Shown: positions 25,501-37,400 of the stretch, one piece after another
Position numbering within the stretch: position 1 is the first letter of the stretch
Layout of the letters: each line of letters starts with the position of its first letter
Source of the DNA: Xiphias gladius
Lineage: Eukaryota > Chordata > Actinopteri > Istiophoriformes > Xiphiidae
Direction: 5' to 3'
NCBI RefSeq assembly: GCF_016859285.1
Contig: NW_024401811.1
Location: 1 to 64,000, forward strand
Length of the DNA: 64,000 bases
The notes under the pieces: generated by a model
What the model was told of the DNA's origin: nothing
The model's database searches: none
Seen by the model: the letters and a program-made list of their open reading frames with translations, nothing else
Position numbers and translations under genes: made by a program

Positions 25501-26697
25501 AGGTCCAAGGAGACTGTCCACACCGTTATCTGCAAGTAATCAGATTGGATTTGTGCGTCCCGACATCACCAACCTCTCTGCATGGGTTGCTGTGGTAACG
25601 ACGTAGGTGTCAGTAACAACGTAGCTACCGTCGCTCTGGATTTGACGTCGTCGTCGTGCGTCGCCTTGCTAGTGACCCGAAAGACGCTTTGAAATATGAG
25701 ATTGGCGGTCAGAGCGTCTGGACTGAGACGCATTTATAGAGATCTGATTGGAATCTCATTTCAAAGCACCTCCAAATGTGGTTTTGCAAAAATCGCATTT
25801 CATGTGGTTTGTGCTGTGCAGACTTTCTAGAATCAATCTGGATCAAATCTGGATATGTCAAAAAACTGATTTGAGCTGGCAGTCTGAACAAGGCCCAAGA
25901 ATCCAGCAGTCTCTCTAACAGAGCTTCAGAAGTCTTCTGGACATGTAATTATAGGCTGTTTCTTCTCAGTGTGCGGTAAAATAATTACTCAATATTTTCT
26001 AGTAATCAATCTTAACCCTGGGTAAAACTATCCTCCATGTTTCCGAAAGTTTTTTATCAAGCAGATTCATTCTGTCCTTTATAAAACAGAGTTTGGATGT
26101 ATTTTTGTTCTGTGTGTTCTTGTGTTGAGAACCCTCACCTGAACCAGAACACCTGGAACAATCTGGAGAAACTGTGTCGCTCTCTGACCAAACGTTACCT
26201 CAACGTCTATGTCTGCACCGGCCCACTCTACCTGCCCAGGTAACCTCTTCTTCTTCTTCTTCTGTGGTGTCTGAGCGCTTAGGGTGAGAAGAAGCAGGAT
26301 GCCATAATTCGATGGGTGTATGTGTTTCAGGCAGGAAGCTGATGGGAAACTCTACGTTCGTTATCAGGTTATTGGACGAAACCACGTCGCCGTGCCGACG
26401 CACTTCTTCAAGGTGAGTCTTCACCCAGCAATGAGGATGATGATGATGTCACCTGTCTCTATGTCAGCTGTGAATGTCTCCTGTCCTGTGTCTCCACAGG
26501 TGCTGATCCTGGAGCAGGTGGACGGCAGGGGGGTGGAGCTTCGGTCATATGTTTTACCAAATGAACCAATAGATGAGAAGGTTCCTCTGGAGCGTTTCCT
26601 GGTTCCAATAGAAACCATCGAGAGAGCATCGGGACTTCTGTTTGTTCCGAACATCATGAAGAGAAACAGCAGCCTGCAGGCAATCACCAATAAATGA
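21766..26697 (+). CDS. endog: endonuclease G, mitochondrial
   Basis: EndoG is a DNA/RNA non-specific nuclease of the mitochondrial intermembrane space that moves to the nucleus in cell death and degrades paternal mitochondrial DNA. Exons: 21766-21936, 24102-24295, 25191-25332, 26130-26239, 26331-26412, 26500-26697 (897 nt, 298 aa), close to the human 297 aa. All joins are GT/AG and in frame. The N-terminus MRRWCRTGATLAFGAGLGA is Arg-rich and hydrophobic, as expected for mitochondrial targeting. The nuclease signature DRGH is at residues 140-143 (His143 the general base), preceded by MKYGFPS and SYDPRTR and followed by FYLSNVSPQ and NQNTWNNLE, which carry the metal-ligand Asn region. PTHFFK and PLERFLVP mark the C-terminal half. 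It appears intact. Human ENDOG has few introns, so six exons here is worth noting. Confidence 0.96.
21955..22184. mobile_element. MITE-like element in endog intron 1
   Basis: About 230 bp bounded by inverted copies of TTTTACTATATTCGTGGGGACC: left arm from 21957, with one base changed, and right arm at 22161-22183. No coding capacity. The interior (GGTTTAGGTCAGGGTCAGGG) is typical of this abundant fish repeat. It begins only about 20 bp after the exon 1 donor. Confidence 0.7.
22440..22735. repeat. common teleost interspersed repeat with internal (CA)n
   Basis: Starts AATGGTAAATGGACTGCACT and ends CTACCTCCTGAGCCAGAGCC, a combination I recognise as a high-copy fish repeat, with a (CA)n run at 22510-22538. 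The end looks tRNA-like, but no intact A and B boxes are present. Located in endog intron 1. Confidence 0.6.
22741..24101. other. rest of endog intron 1
   Basis: AT-rich non-coding DNA. 23640-23690 (CTTGAAGAAGGTCTCTGACC...) resembles the tail region of a fish retroelement. No exon seen. Confidence 0.45.
24455..24660. repeat. fish interspersed repeat fragment
   Basis: Moderately GC-rich block with GGGGCATGGCCTTTCCGAAG and CTGCCCCTTCGGGGCTTGAA, unlike the surrounding intron and similar to recurrent fish repeats. No open frame. Family not assigned. Confidence 0.35.
25530..25905. repeat. probable non-autonomous DNA transposon in endog intron 3
   Basis: Contains CAGATTGGATTTGTGCG early and AATCTGGATCAAATCTGGAT late, with a central GATCTGATTGGAATCTCATT, a layout I associate with fish hAT-type MITEs. 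Clear termini were not found. Confidence 0.3.
26689..26694 (+). terminator. endog: AATAAA overlapping the endog stop region
   Basis: The last two sense codons AAT AAA immediately precede TGA (26695-26697), so a canonical poly(A) hexamer abuts the stop codon. If used, the 3' UTR would be only about 10-30 nt. Confidence 0.4.
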
Positions 26698-26849
26698 ACT
26701 ACAGTACCCAGAATCCTCTGTTGCTGGATGAACTACAGCATGTTCTATCTCTGACCACAGTTCTCTGTATGTTCCTCAGTGATTCAAAGTTCCCTTTAGT
26801 TTACGTGGTTACCTGTTGTCCAGCAGCAGATTGTATATTTGAAAAAGAG

Positions 26850-27370
26850 GTCTTCACGGGTCCACTTGGTTCTGAAAAACTGAGACCCGACCTAGGACCC
26901 GAGTTGGGCCGAGTCCAACTTTTGCTCAGTCTAATCCAATCGAGAAGGGTCTGGTTTTACTGCTGCTGGTCTCAGGTCTGTGTGTCAATGTGATCCAAAC
27001 AGGAAACAGGACTTTACATTATTTATATTACATTTTCTTTTAAGCATTTAAACAAAATATTTTACTTTCCGATTTTTTTTATTCGTTCTTAGGACATTAG
27101 CATCATTAATATATTGCTGCTCTTTTCCACCACGGCTGCTTGTTAATTTACCGCATTAACTGACCACTCATCACGATGCTGGTGTGTTGGTTTGTTGTTA
27201 TTCTCTCTCTGTCTCTCTGGTCGACTGTATTTCGAATCGGTCTAAGTATCGGTACGGTCTGGCTGTGCTAAGTTTCCTTCAGATCAGGTCTCTCTTATCG
27301 GAGGTGGTGCATATCGGGTTCAGTTAGGTTTTCTACGGGTCCCTGTTCAGATTGGGTCCAGACCCCTAAT
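26850..27370. repeat. GGGTCC-rich interspersed repeat
   Basis: Begins GAGGTCTTCACGGGTCCACT and ends near TTGGGTCCAGACCCCTAATC; the interior repeats GACCCGAC/GGGTCC words. Related words occur at 4048-4085. Probably a non-autonomous transposon. Confidence 0.4.
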
Positions 27371-27627
27371 CTGAAGTTATTTTTTCAGTCTGATCAGATC
27401 CAGGTGGTTCCTCCCATGTTTCAACATCACGTTCAGCTTCAGAGCTCAGCACCAGTTTGTCTAAACAGAAATAACCTGTGATAGATTAAAAACCCAGCAG
27501 GAGGTGTAACATCTTATCCTGTTGGTCTGAAATTTATCTCAGTCTTCAGAGACGAGTTGATAAAAACACTTGTGTTTATATGGTGACACTTTCCTGTAAC
27601 CCCCCATTTATCATGTTTAAACAGCAG

Positions 27628-28088
27628 CAGTGGAGGAAGTACTCAGATCCTCCACATCAGTAAAAGTACCAATACTGCAATATAAATGAGCTCTATTACA
27701 AGTAAAAGTAATGCACTGCAAATGTCACTTAAGCGAAAGTACAGATGTAATATCAGCAAACTGTAAAGTATCAAAAGTAAAAGTACTAAAAAAAGTAAAA
27801 ATACTAAGGTTTTCCCCTGTGAGTGTTACACGCTGTTCAAAAGTGTTACATGTTATACTATTCAATTATTATTTCTGCTGCTTAAATGCATGAGTAGTGT
27901 TTTGTGTGGTTGTTATATACAGTTGAGTAGTTTAATCTGTAACACTGCACCATATGTAATATATTTATGTAAATATACAGATATTAGATAAATATGGTGC
28001 AGTAAAAAGTAAAGAAATGGAAAAGTACCTAAAATTTTACTTAAGCCCAATACTGCAGCAAAAGTACTTTGTTACTTTCCATCACTGA
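27628..28088. mobile_element. AGTAAAAGTAC-type inverted-repeat element, copy 1
   Basis: Left end AGTGGAGGAAGTACTCAGAT and right end, read as complement, CAGTGATGGAAAGTAAC. Both sides carry many AAAGTACC / GTAAAAGTAC words. No coding capacity. The same ends occur at 41559-41961, 51177-53681 and (one end) 54187-54275. Confidence 0.6.
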
Positions 28089-31000
28089 TAATCAGTCTTT
28101 AAAGAGTAATACCGAGTCTGTCTTTGCCCTGGGTTTTGCCTCTCAGGTTCCATGCAGTTCACTAAGCTAGCTTCTGATTGGTGGAGGCTGTATCTGCAGT
28201 CTGAGAGGTCTGCCGACACTACTCAGGGCGATTCCAGTCTTTTTGTATTAGTGATGCAGGAATGCAGCTCATCGCCCTGGACAGCCATAACAGGAGCAAA
28301 CTTAGGAAAGGCTAAAAATGATACAAAATTGTTTTATAACTGGTACTAATGCAACAATTTTTGACTATGTGAAGCATTTCACCAGTGGCCAACTGTCTGT
28401 CAAGTTTCATTTGTGTAGCCTTTAGTTTTTGAGATAGATAGATTTTATGCATTCCTAATTAAAAAAGTAATAACTTATTAACTTTATGAGAGATCGACAA
28501 GCTGTTTAACAGCTACTACGGCCTGCATGCTCCTTTGGCAGCAATCACACAATTAAATTTGTATTTGTATTTCAGCCAGTGTTTCAAACTAACCCTAACC
28601 CTAAAAAGACAGTAGTTATAAGGCAGTAAAGGGTGGAGTGTTATATAAAGACTAGGGTTGGTGTATTACTAATACAGACACAGCATTGCTAAAGTTTTTT
28701 TATTGGACTCCATGTGTTTGAAAAGCCTGGAGAGTCACAATATAGTCAGAACTTAGGTTTTGTTCATGTTGAACACCCTGAGCTCAGCAACTTCCACTTA
28801 ACATCTTTGTTTGGATCAGGAGTCGTAAGTGATAAAGAAGAAGATTATGTTGCAGCAGACAGAAGATGTTTTTATTCAGATGTTTATCAGGGTTTATTAG
28901 AGTTTGTGAGGATTCTGGAGTAAAGCTTCACAACAACAAGGAAGTGTTTGTTAAACCACCTGCTAGGTGATTATTTTTAAGAAAAACTGATGTTGAACTC
29001 TGTGACCGAATGTAGCTTTAATATGATGGGAGCAAAGTGGAGCTTCAGGCTGCAGTGATTAGATATTCCTCAGAATGAAACCAAAGTCCAGGTTCAGTTT
29101 TTCCATAGACTGTGACGTTTTCTTCACTGAAACATAATCAGTCGGTGGATTTAAATGTTGGATGTTTGCAGCAGCATGTTACTGCCACCATCAGAAATGA
29201 TGATTTGTTCAGTTTATAACATGAAAATTTGTGTAATGTTGTAATGAGATCCGGAGATTTTGTTAAAACAAGAAACGATTGCTGTAAAAACTGAATCATT
29301 TCTTTAGTTACTCAAAGAAAATCTGTCATAATAACATGAGTTTTAATGAATAACTTTTCACATTCTAACAACTGATCTTTTTCTTGTTATAACATTTTCT
29401 TATCAAAAACACTCTCACATCATAACAACAAACTGATCGAATATTTTTTTATCATGGTGGCAGAAACACGCAGCTGTCGATGGTGAAAATATATTTAAAT
29501 GTACAACCTGCTGCAGAAGAACGGCTGAAAGTATCAAGTTTGGATGTTTCCTCTCAGGGTTGTGTGATGAATCGCTGAGGAAGAGAATGGACTGCATTAC
29601 CCAGATTCCCCAACTACTGACTGGGCTACAGTAAAGGTGTAGCAGTGTGAGGAGACATGGATCAGAAACTGCAGAGCTCAGCAGGAAAATAAGATGAATT
29701 AGAATCATTTTTCTCTCAAATGAAGGAACATCAAAGTTGATATCTGAGAGAAGTCAAAAAATCTGGTGCAGTGCTAAAGGTAAAACAGTCTGTTAAATCC
29801 AGTCAGCTGAGGCAGATCGATGCTTTCTGACGGTTTAACTTTACGTTCTTTACTTTGATCTTGGTGCCCTCGCGCAGAGAACCAAGGTTACAGTGGAACC
29901 AGATGTTCTGTTAATTTGTATACAGGAATGAAGGAACTCGAGAATAATATTTTAAATGACACCAGCTGAGCTCTGTAGACTGATCATGTTTCTGTGAAGG
30001 AAATATTTGACATGTTGGTCTTTATGTTATTTTCAATGATAACGAATTACAATTTTAAAATATTTAAATCTGCACTCTCTTTCTTTCAGCCCCCTGGTGA
30101 AAATTTACTAATAGTGTTAATAATGTTTAATAAAGTTATTGGGGGTTTACGCTTAAAACACATATCTATTCATTAATTAACCCCTAATTTTAGGGCAAAG
30201 TTCTGCCTTTGTACATGGATTTAAAAAATAAGGTTCGTTTAACCTACAAAGTACAGGGTATCTGTAATTGTAACAAATGTTACCCCTTAAAAATATTTAA
30301 ACCATGCCGATAATACATTAAAACCCCTCAATATTTTTCTAATCAATTAATATTTTGAATTTTTAATTTGCCTCAAATCTGTAAACTTTACATAAAATCT
30401 TCAGTTTAAGGGCTTTTTGAGGAATAAAACCCTTAAATTTCACCACATAACATGAAATCTCTCCCTTAGTTTGAAAATGAAAATAACCTTAATTTTTATA
30501 TTAAAGTGAAAATTCAGACACCTACATGTCATGTCATTCTGATTTTTAACTCATTTAAAACTGTGCAGATAGCCCATTAAAACCACCTTAAAATATTATA
30601 ATCCACTCATTAATCCCTTAATTAACTCCAAAGTGAAAGTCCACCTTAACTGGTCTTTAAGGGTATCTTAGTGTCACTTTGTAAAAAAAAAAAATTATAT
30701 ATATATATATAGACACACACACACACACACACACACACGAGCTGATGTATATGTATGAATATATACTTGTAGAATCAATGCAAACGAGCGCTGAAGCTGT
30801 TCTGGCGCTTTGTGGAGGCCCAACACGTCACTAAGACACTTTATGTTGGTTTTTCCTTTGTCAACCGTCTACATATATATATATATATATATATCTAAAG
30901 TTACAAGATTTTACATATATTTGTCTGTATCAGAATCTTGTAATTAATTTATCCATTAATTAAACTAAGGTCCTTAATCCTAATCGAACCCAGTATTGTT

Positions 31001-31467
31001 TCCATTAATTTGTCCAAATCTGATTAAATGTGAATAAAAAAGAGCCCTACAGTAAACCACTATCCTTTCACCTTAATAACTTCTGATCAATAACATGAGT
31101 AACATGATTAATTTTTAAGCAGGTTTGTTTGATGAAAGCAGCTCAGACAGATGAAATGAAACAAAACTAATTTCATTAGAAAGTTAAAACATCATACATC
31201 TAGTTGTACAAACATAATAATCAATACATTAGGGCCATCAAAATAAAAGCTTGCATTTTATCCACTTCCTGTGGTTAACAGCTGTCAAAATAAATTTGGT
31301 TCAGCATGTTTAAGTTAGTAACAGGAAGTCCTTCCGCTGACAGATGACAGGTGCCAGGGGACAGCCAATCACAGTTAAGGTGGGTGGGGCCCATTCTTTT
31401 TTAAAACAGTCTTTTTAAGGAACGTCTGTCTTTACATCTTTCTGTGTCCTGATTGGCTGAAGGTCAG
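28089..31467. other. intergenic region between endog and ttf1 (tail to tail)
   Basis: No exon recognised on either strand. Contains two near-telomeric units CCCTAACCCTAA at about 28590-28602, a CA/TA microsatellite at 30686-30738, a TA run at 30872-30893, and long AT-rich stretches (30200-30660). The open frames at 28714 and 29994 have no domain or splice support. Confidence 0.5.
30686..30738. repeat. compound (TA)n(CA)n microsatellite
   Basis: Poly-A, then TA repeats, then CA repeats. Confidence 0.95.
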
Positions 31468-34400
31468 CTAACTGTTGTCCACTTCCTCGTAGTCCTGGTC
31501 CTCCTCATCCTGAGAGGTGAAGATGTCAGACACCAGGTACTTGTTCTTCTCCTGCTCCTCTTGCTGCACATCCTGTCTACGGAACCTCCTCAGTTTCTCC
31601 TTCAGGAGAGGAACCTCGCTCTGCTGCAGGAAGTCAATGATCTCTGTGGATAGGAGGGAGACAGACTCAAAACCACCACAAAGGTAGAACATTATTTGAG
31701 TTGGGGGGCTTTTATTTGTCTCATCTTTTTAAGGGGGGTTGGGGGACTGAAATCAGTGCTTTTTAAAAAAACTTTTAAGGACCTGCAGACACCCTGAACG
31801 AAATGATGTGAAAGAAAAAGCTAATTACTGTTCTACTGAAAAGTCAGACATCACAGTTTCCTCAACGCCAAAAATATTCATACAGCTGTGTTTGTTCATA
31901 ATTCAAAGTTTTGTTTGAAAGTGGGAAAAAGTGAAATATGTGAACTGCAATGAGCCGTTTGAATTCAAACTTTACCCTCTGTAATTTCAGAGAGCCCCTT
32001 GTGGCCCAGCAGAGGGCGCTCTTTAAAATCACCACCAGCTTGACCTTCTGCTGCTCTGATTCATCTGAATGATTCGTCTCAGGTTTAATTCATTTCAGCA
32101 TTTCAACTTTTCATTTCAAAAAGCAGATTTATTTGTTTGGGCTGTTTTAAGAAGCATCTTCCAGTCAGTAACGTCTTTTCTCTGTCAGTAATGTTCACTG
32201 ATGTTCTCTGAAGAACTACATTTATGGACTGAACTCATCGACAATCCAATGAGAACTAGACAAGACACAGCAACAACAAGCTGAGACGAACTATGAAAGC
32301 ACGCGGGCAGCGCGATGACATTTAGAAAACAGTAAACTGACGTAACGTTGTCGTGACTTTCAGTCAGGTGTCTGTCATGTCTACAGCCGATCGGAAGGAA
32401 TCAAGTCCACAGTCAAACTGTCGGGGTCTTCACACAATGTTCACCACAGACACTTCGCCCTCTGCTGAGCACTGTACCATAAGTACTGCAGTACTGACAG
32501 AAAAAGTACTGCAAAGAACTGACAGATAAATTCCTGCAGTACTGATAACAGTAGGTTGAAGATTGGAGCACTGACCTCCGTATGATAAACTGGTCCAGTT
32601 GGGAACTCTGGAAACTTTCAGTCTGTGGAAACTCTTCTGTACACACACAGGAGTCACTTTACTGTAACACACACCGTGCTACAGTTAGTACTACAGTACA
32701 GTTAGAAGTACTACATTAGTACAACTATTAGTACAAACATTAAACTGTGGATCTCTTCGCTGAACACCCTGCTGCTGCTGCTGCATTTCTACTATTAATT
32801 TATGGTCATTAGTACTACAAGTTGTGTTACTTCTGACACTGCTGCAGCACCACAGTACTCCAGCAGTACTCCATCCGTGTACCAGCAGACAGGTGTCTGG
32901 TTTCTGGGCTGCTGAGTGGCTCGAGGATTCAGAAGGCAGAATAAATCTTACTCCAGAGCCAAATCTGTTTCCAGCTCTGACACCGAACACCGGGATCCAC
33001 CTGACTCGTCTGAGCTGACAGCTGACAGGTCACTGTGACCTTTGACCTTACCCGACACTCTGAGCGACCTCGTCCCAGTCGATGTCTGCTGCGTCATCCA
33101 CACGCATGTTGTACAACCTGAAACACACACACATTATTATTATTGTTATTATTCTTAATGTGCTAAAGGTGTTTACTGCGGTTCTGTTTTTGTTAAACAG
33201 TTTCCGTTTCTGGACTTTAAAGAATCCAGAGAATATTTCTGCCTGGATAATACACTACTTGGCCAAAAGTATATGGACACCTCAACACTGCAGCCACGTG
33301 ACCATGCAACTGCGCTCTGAGTGTGAATGTGTGAATTTTCTCTCTATGCGGAGCGGCTGACATTCACAACAACAAACAGTAGTCCATTGTCTACCTGTTG
33401 GACTTTAATGTTGGTACAGGTCAAGTCAGGTCAGGTCAGCTGTGTCCTGGTTCAGGTGTGTCATGTGATCTTACGTGTTGATGAGGTGAATTTTAGCCTG
33501 AAGTCCTTCAGCTCCTCTGTTGAAGGTGCTGCAACCTGAAGACAGTTTCAACTTCAGGAGAGTGAACCTGAAACACAGAGAGACACAGAGAGTACACCTG
33601 AACACCTGGATTATATCTTCACTTCTTTTTTTTCTTCAGTGAAAAAAGGAGTTTGGTAGAGAAACAGTTTCTGTTTGTCAAAGTAATATCAAATAGAGCA
33701 GTCGGTGGAGATGCAGTTTCAGGTGTGTTATGTGATACAGTGGAGATGAAGCCCAATAAGTGTCAATGTTTTTTCTTTGAGCATTTTATTTATTTTAAGA
33801 ATAACACAGATTTATCCTTTTTTTTTTAGCTGTATCTGAGGGCAGTTTGTTTCTTTGGTGACTGAAGTTTCTCTTCCTTATTTATTTTCAATGAATTAAT
33901 TACTTATTTTTCTTTATTTCTGTTGTTGTGTGATGAGACCTAAATGTAATGATTGTTGTTCACACATGAATTTATAACTATAGAGAGTTCAGTCTAGACC
34001 TGCTCTATATGCAAAGCGCCCTGAGACAACCTCTGTTATGATTTAGCGCGATATAAATATAGTTGAATTGTTGAACTGATTTGAACTGAATGACGATCTG
34101 TTCCACTGATGCTTCACTTCAGTTGGGTTTGATTCATGAAAAAGGATGAAAATGTTTTGATGCAAACTAAAAAGGGAAAATCTCAGATTTATTTGGGGGG
34201 CAACGATTTTAGTGGGTGGGGGTGATGTGCTCCCTGCTGCAATGAAGTATTGTGTTCTGGTATCAGAAGTAAAATTCTTAAAACAGTACTAGTATCATAA
34301 ATGATGTAATGAAGTTTCTGAATCATCACGCATATCAGACATGTGATCCAGAATATCACAACCAGTATCAGTCCAGTGCCAATATCAGACCCAGCAGGTG

Positions 34401-37400
34401 TACTGACCACTTGAGTCGGCACTGGTTCCAGGACCTGGTTCCGACCTGCTGACTGATCTCCTTCCAGGGCAGGTTGTTACACAGCTGGTCTCTGCTCAGA
34501 AACGGACCATTAGAACTCTGCTGGACCACGACCTCCAGGTGAGCCCTCACAGCCCACTTTAATCTGGACGCTTCATCTGGACTCCACGACCCACGACCTG
34601 TAGCTGCACATGAACACACATACATAGAGCCACAAACAGGATTTCAGCTGAGTTCTGCTCCAGCTCTGGATTTTAATAGGTCCTGGTCTCGTATTTATGA
34701 AGGGTCTCAGAGCCGGATCAGTCCTAACTGGCTCCTACTGTTATAAGCAGCAGTCAAAACATTTTGTCAGGTTCTGAAGTGATTCGGTCTGAGCTGCAGA
34801 GGAGTCCATACCTACAAGGAGCTGCAGAAGGTCAGACCGAGAGAGGTCTGATGAAAAACAAAGCGCGGACTTGGCTTGAGATGCAGAGGAAAACAGGCGT
34901 TACAAGCTGTAAAACCATGTGAAGGTTGAAGTTTTTCCCTCAGCTGAGTCTGATCATTTACTGTGTGGCTAGAACAAAGTATTTTTCTATATATCATTTT
35001 AAATTTGACCACTGTCAGAGAACTACAAAACATCAGTGAGAGTTAAAAAAGAGACATCTAACTCTCTCCAACTGCTGCCCTGCTGAAAGTCAATAACTCT
35101 CAGTCCTAGTCTGAGCTAGATCTGGTTTTAGTCTGAGTTTAACTCTCAGAGTTATAACTCTGACTCTGGTCCTCCAAGACTTTCAGTGCTTGTATTGATA
35201 GGCTTCTGACAGCGTCACTACGTGTTTAAACTATGTTATACTGTATATTGTTACCACAAGAGATCATCAATAACTCTGTCTCTCTGTCTGTTCTTAGTCC
35301 CTGTGTTAACGTACCTGTCAATCAATCAGATTGTGACAGCAGCGCCCAATCAAGTGGACTGAATGGTTGTGGTGGGCGGGGCTAAAATGTAGTTTAAAAG
35401 TTGATCTGAGGACCCTTAAAACTGCAGTAAAGTCACCGGTGTGAATCTTAAATATGTCTGAAGTGTTCTGATGTTCTAATCTGCAACCTGTTCAGACCTG
35501 AACAGAACAAACTGTAAGAACAATCTTTTCAGGGTGTTTACCGATGGTGGCGAAGCGTTTCTGTAAGGCGTAGACGCTGCGGTCCATCTTCTGAGCGATC
35601 GTCTTCCAGTCGTTACCATGAAGGTTCTGCAGTTTGATCAAAGAACGCAACTCCTCCTCTGAGAACCTGAAAGAAGACGGCCATATCTCAGAGGGTTCTA
35701 CAGCGAGATCATTAAGACAGAGATAGTCCCGATGGTAGAACATAAAGATACAGAGGTTTCCACAGGTAGAACAAAAAGAACAGTAAAACATTATTTAACC
35801 TCTGACCTTCCCATGTGGTTCCTGTCATCAAAAATCTTCTTGGCTCTGGTGTAAACCTGATGACATGTCCGAGGGATCCCTTCCGCTGAGAGACAGTTTG
35901 ATGGAGAGAGAAAGGTGGGGGGGGCAGACAGATGAATCAAAGAGTAAAGTAATTTCCATCAGCGACAGAATTCATCATTCATGGCTGCTGACAGTCTGTG
36001 AAGGTGGATGGAGGTGGTTGGAGGCTGAAGGTGGATGGAAGCCGCAGCAGAAGGAATTCCTCAGACTGTCCTGGAGTCTGAGCTGTTGGATCTGTGCACA
36101 TTGTGACGTTACAACGTTTTCCATTAAACTTTTTTACTGAACTGTACGTTTACAACTGTATTTTAACACTACGGCTTTTCCTCAGCAGACAATTGACAGA
36201 CTCTCAGAGAAAGCCACTCCAACTCCAACCACCAGCAGCACGGTACATCCACCCCCACACCAGAGCATCACAAACAGGACCCTCAGGAGAACCATCGCAC
36301 CTGACCAGACTGACCACTGATGATGATGATGTGTTTACGTACCGATGCTCTCCAGGAAATGATGTCGTACTCTCAGCCTCCTGATCTCACCCTCCTGCTC
36401 TTTGTACCGATGAGGAAACAGAAGCTGACTGGCCGAGCTGATGCCTGTCAGAGCCAGGAAGTCTGAAACATTCTCTATGATTCCCCGATTCTCCTGCTGA
36501 GAGCATCGTCCCTGACGCAGAGACACACCTGGAGGAACAGGTGTGTTTGCAGTAGTAGTACCTTGATGTTTGAAGTGTTTGCAGTATTACTACCTTGTGG
36601 ATTGAAGTGTTTGCAGTATTAGTACCTTGCTTTTTGAAGTTCTTGAATCGTTGCAGGTCATATCTCAGCAGTTTACTGATCTGATCAACTGATTTTTGCT
36701 TGACGTCTGGAACAAACTCCTGTAGCTCCTCCACCAACGCCCAGTCCAACCTGCCAATACACAATATACAATATCCAATATCATTATGACTTCATCTTAT
36801 AACATTACAACTTTAACCTTATGGCATTATGACTTTTATCTTATAACGTAACACCATCATCATAAGAGATTTCAGGGCTTCAGATCACGACCAGTTTGGT
36901 CGCAGATCTGACCATTTTCAGATTGTGTGCAAGTTAAAATTTCACATGGTCGCATTCGTGATGATCATTAGGCTGTTTCGCCGCCCCTCTGGCTCAGGTA
37001 CTGCCTTACCCATTGTGGTTGAAAATATTACTTTTTTTTCTTCACTGGCTCAGTCGGTATCTCCCTACCTACGCTCCTACACCCACTGATGATGACCCAC
37101 GTGAAAAAAACAATTTCGCTGCTACCATGATCCAAAGACGAAGCTGATTATTTTCAAAATCAAAATGAGGAGAGAGAGGAGGAGGCTGGTGGAGAGGGAG
37201 AGCCAACGAAACGTCCTGACTCAGACACAACTGACGATGAGAGTGGAGCTGCAGGGAGAGACCGACTGAGCCAGTGAAGAAGAAAAAGTGCTACTTTGAA
37301 CCTCAGTTGCTAACGCGGTACCCGTTGTTGCGGTACGAGGGGAATGCTTTTCTGTGTGTGTATTGTGGGTAATGTGGCCCATCCATTGCAGGCAACTCTA

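Noticed and set aside
28588-28606. Interstitial telomere repeat
   Set aside because: Only about two CCCTAA units; too short to mean more than chance or a transposon tail.
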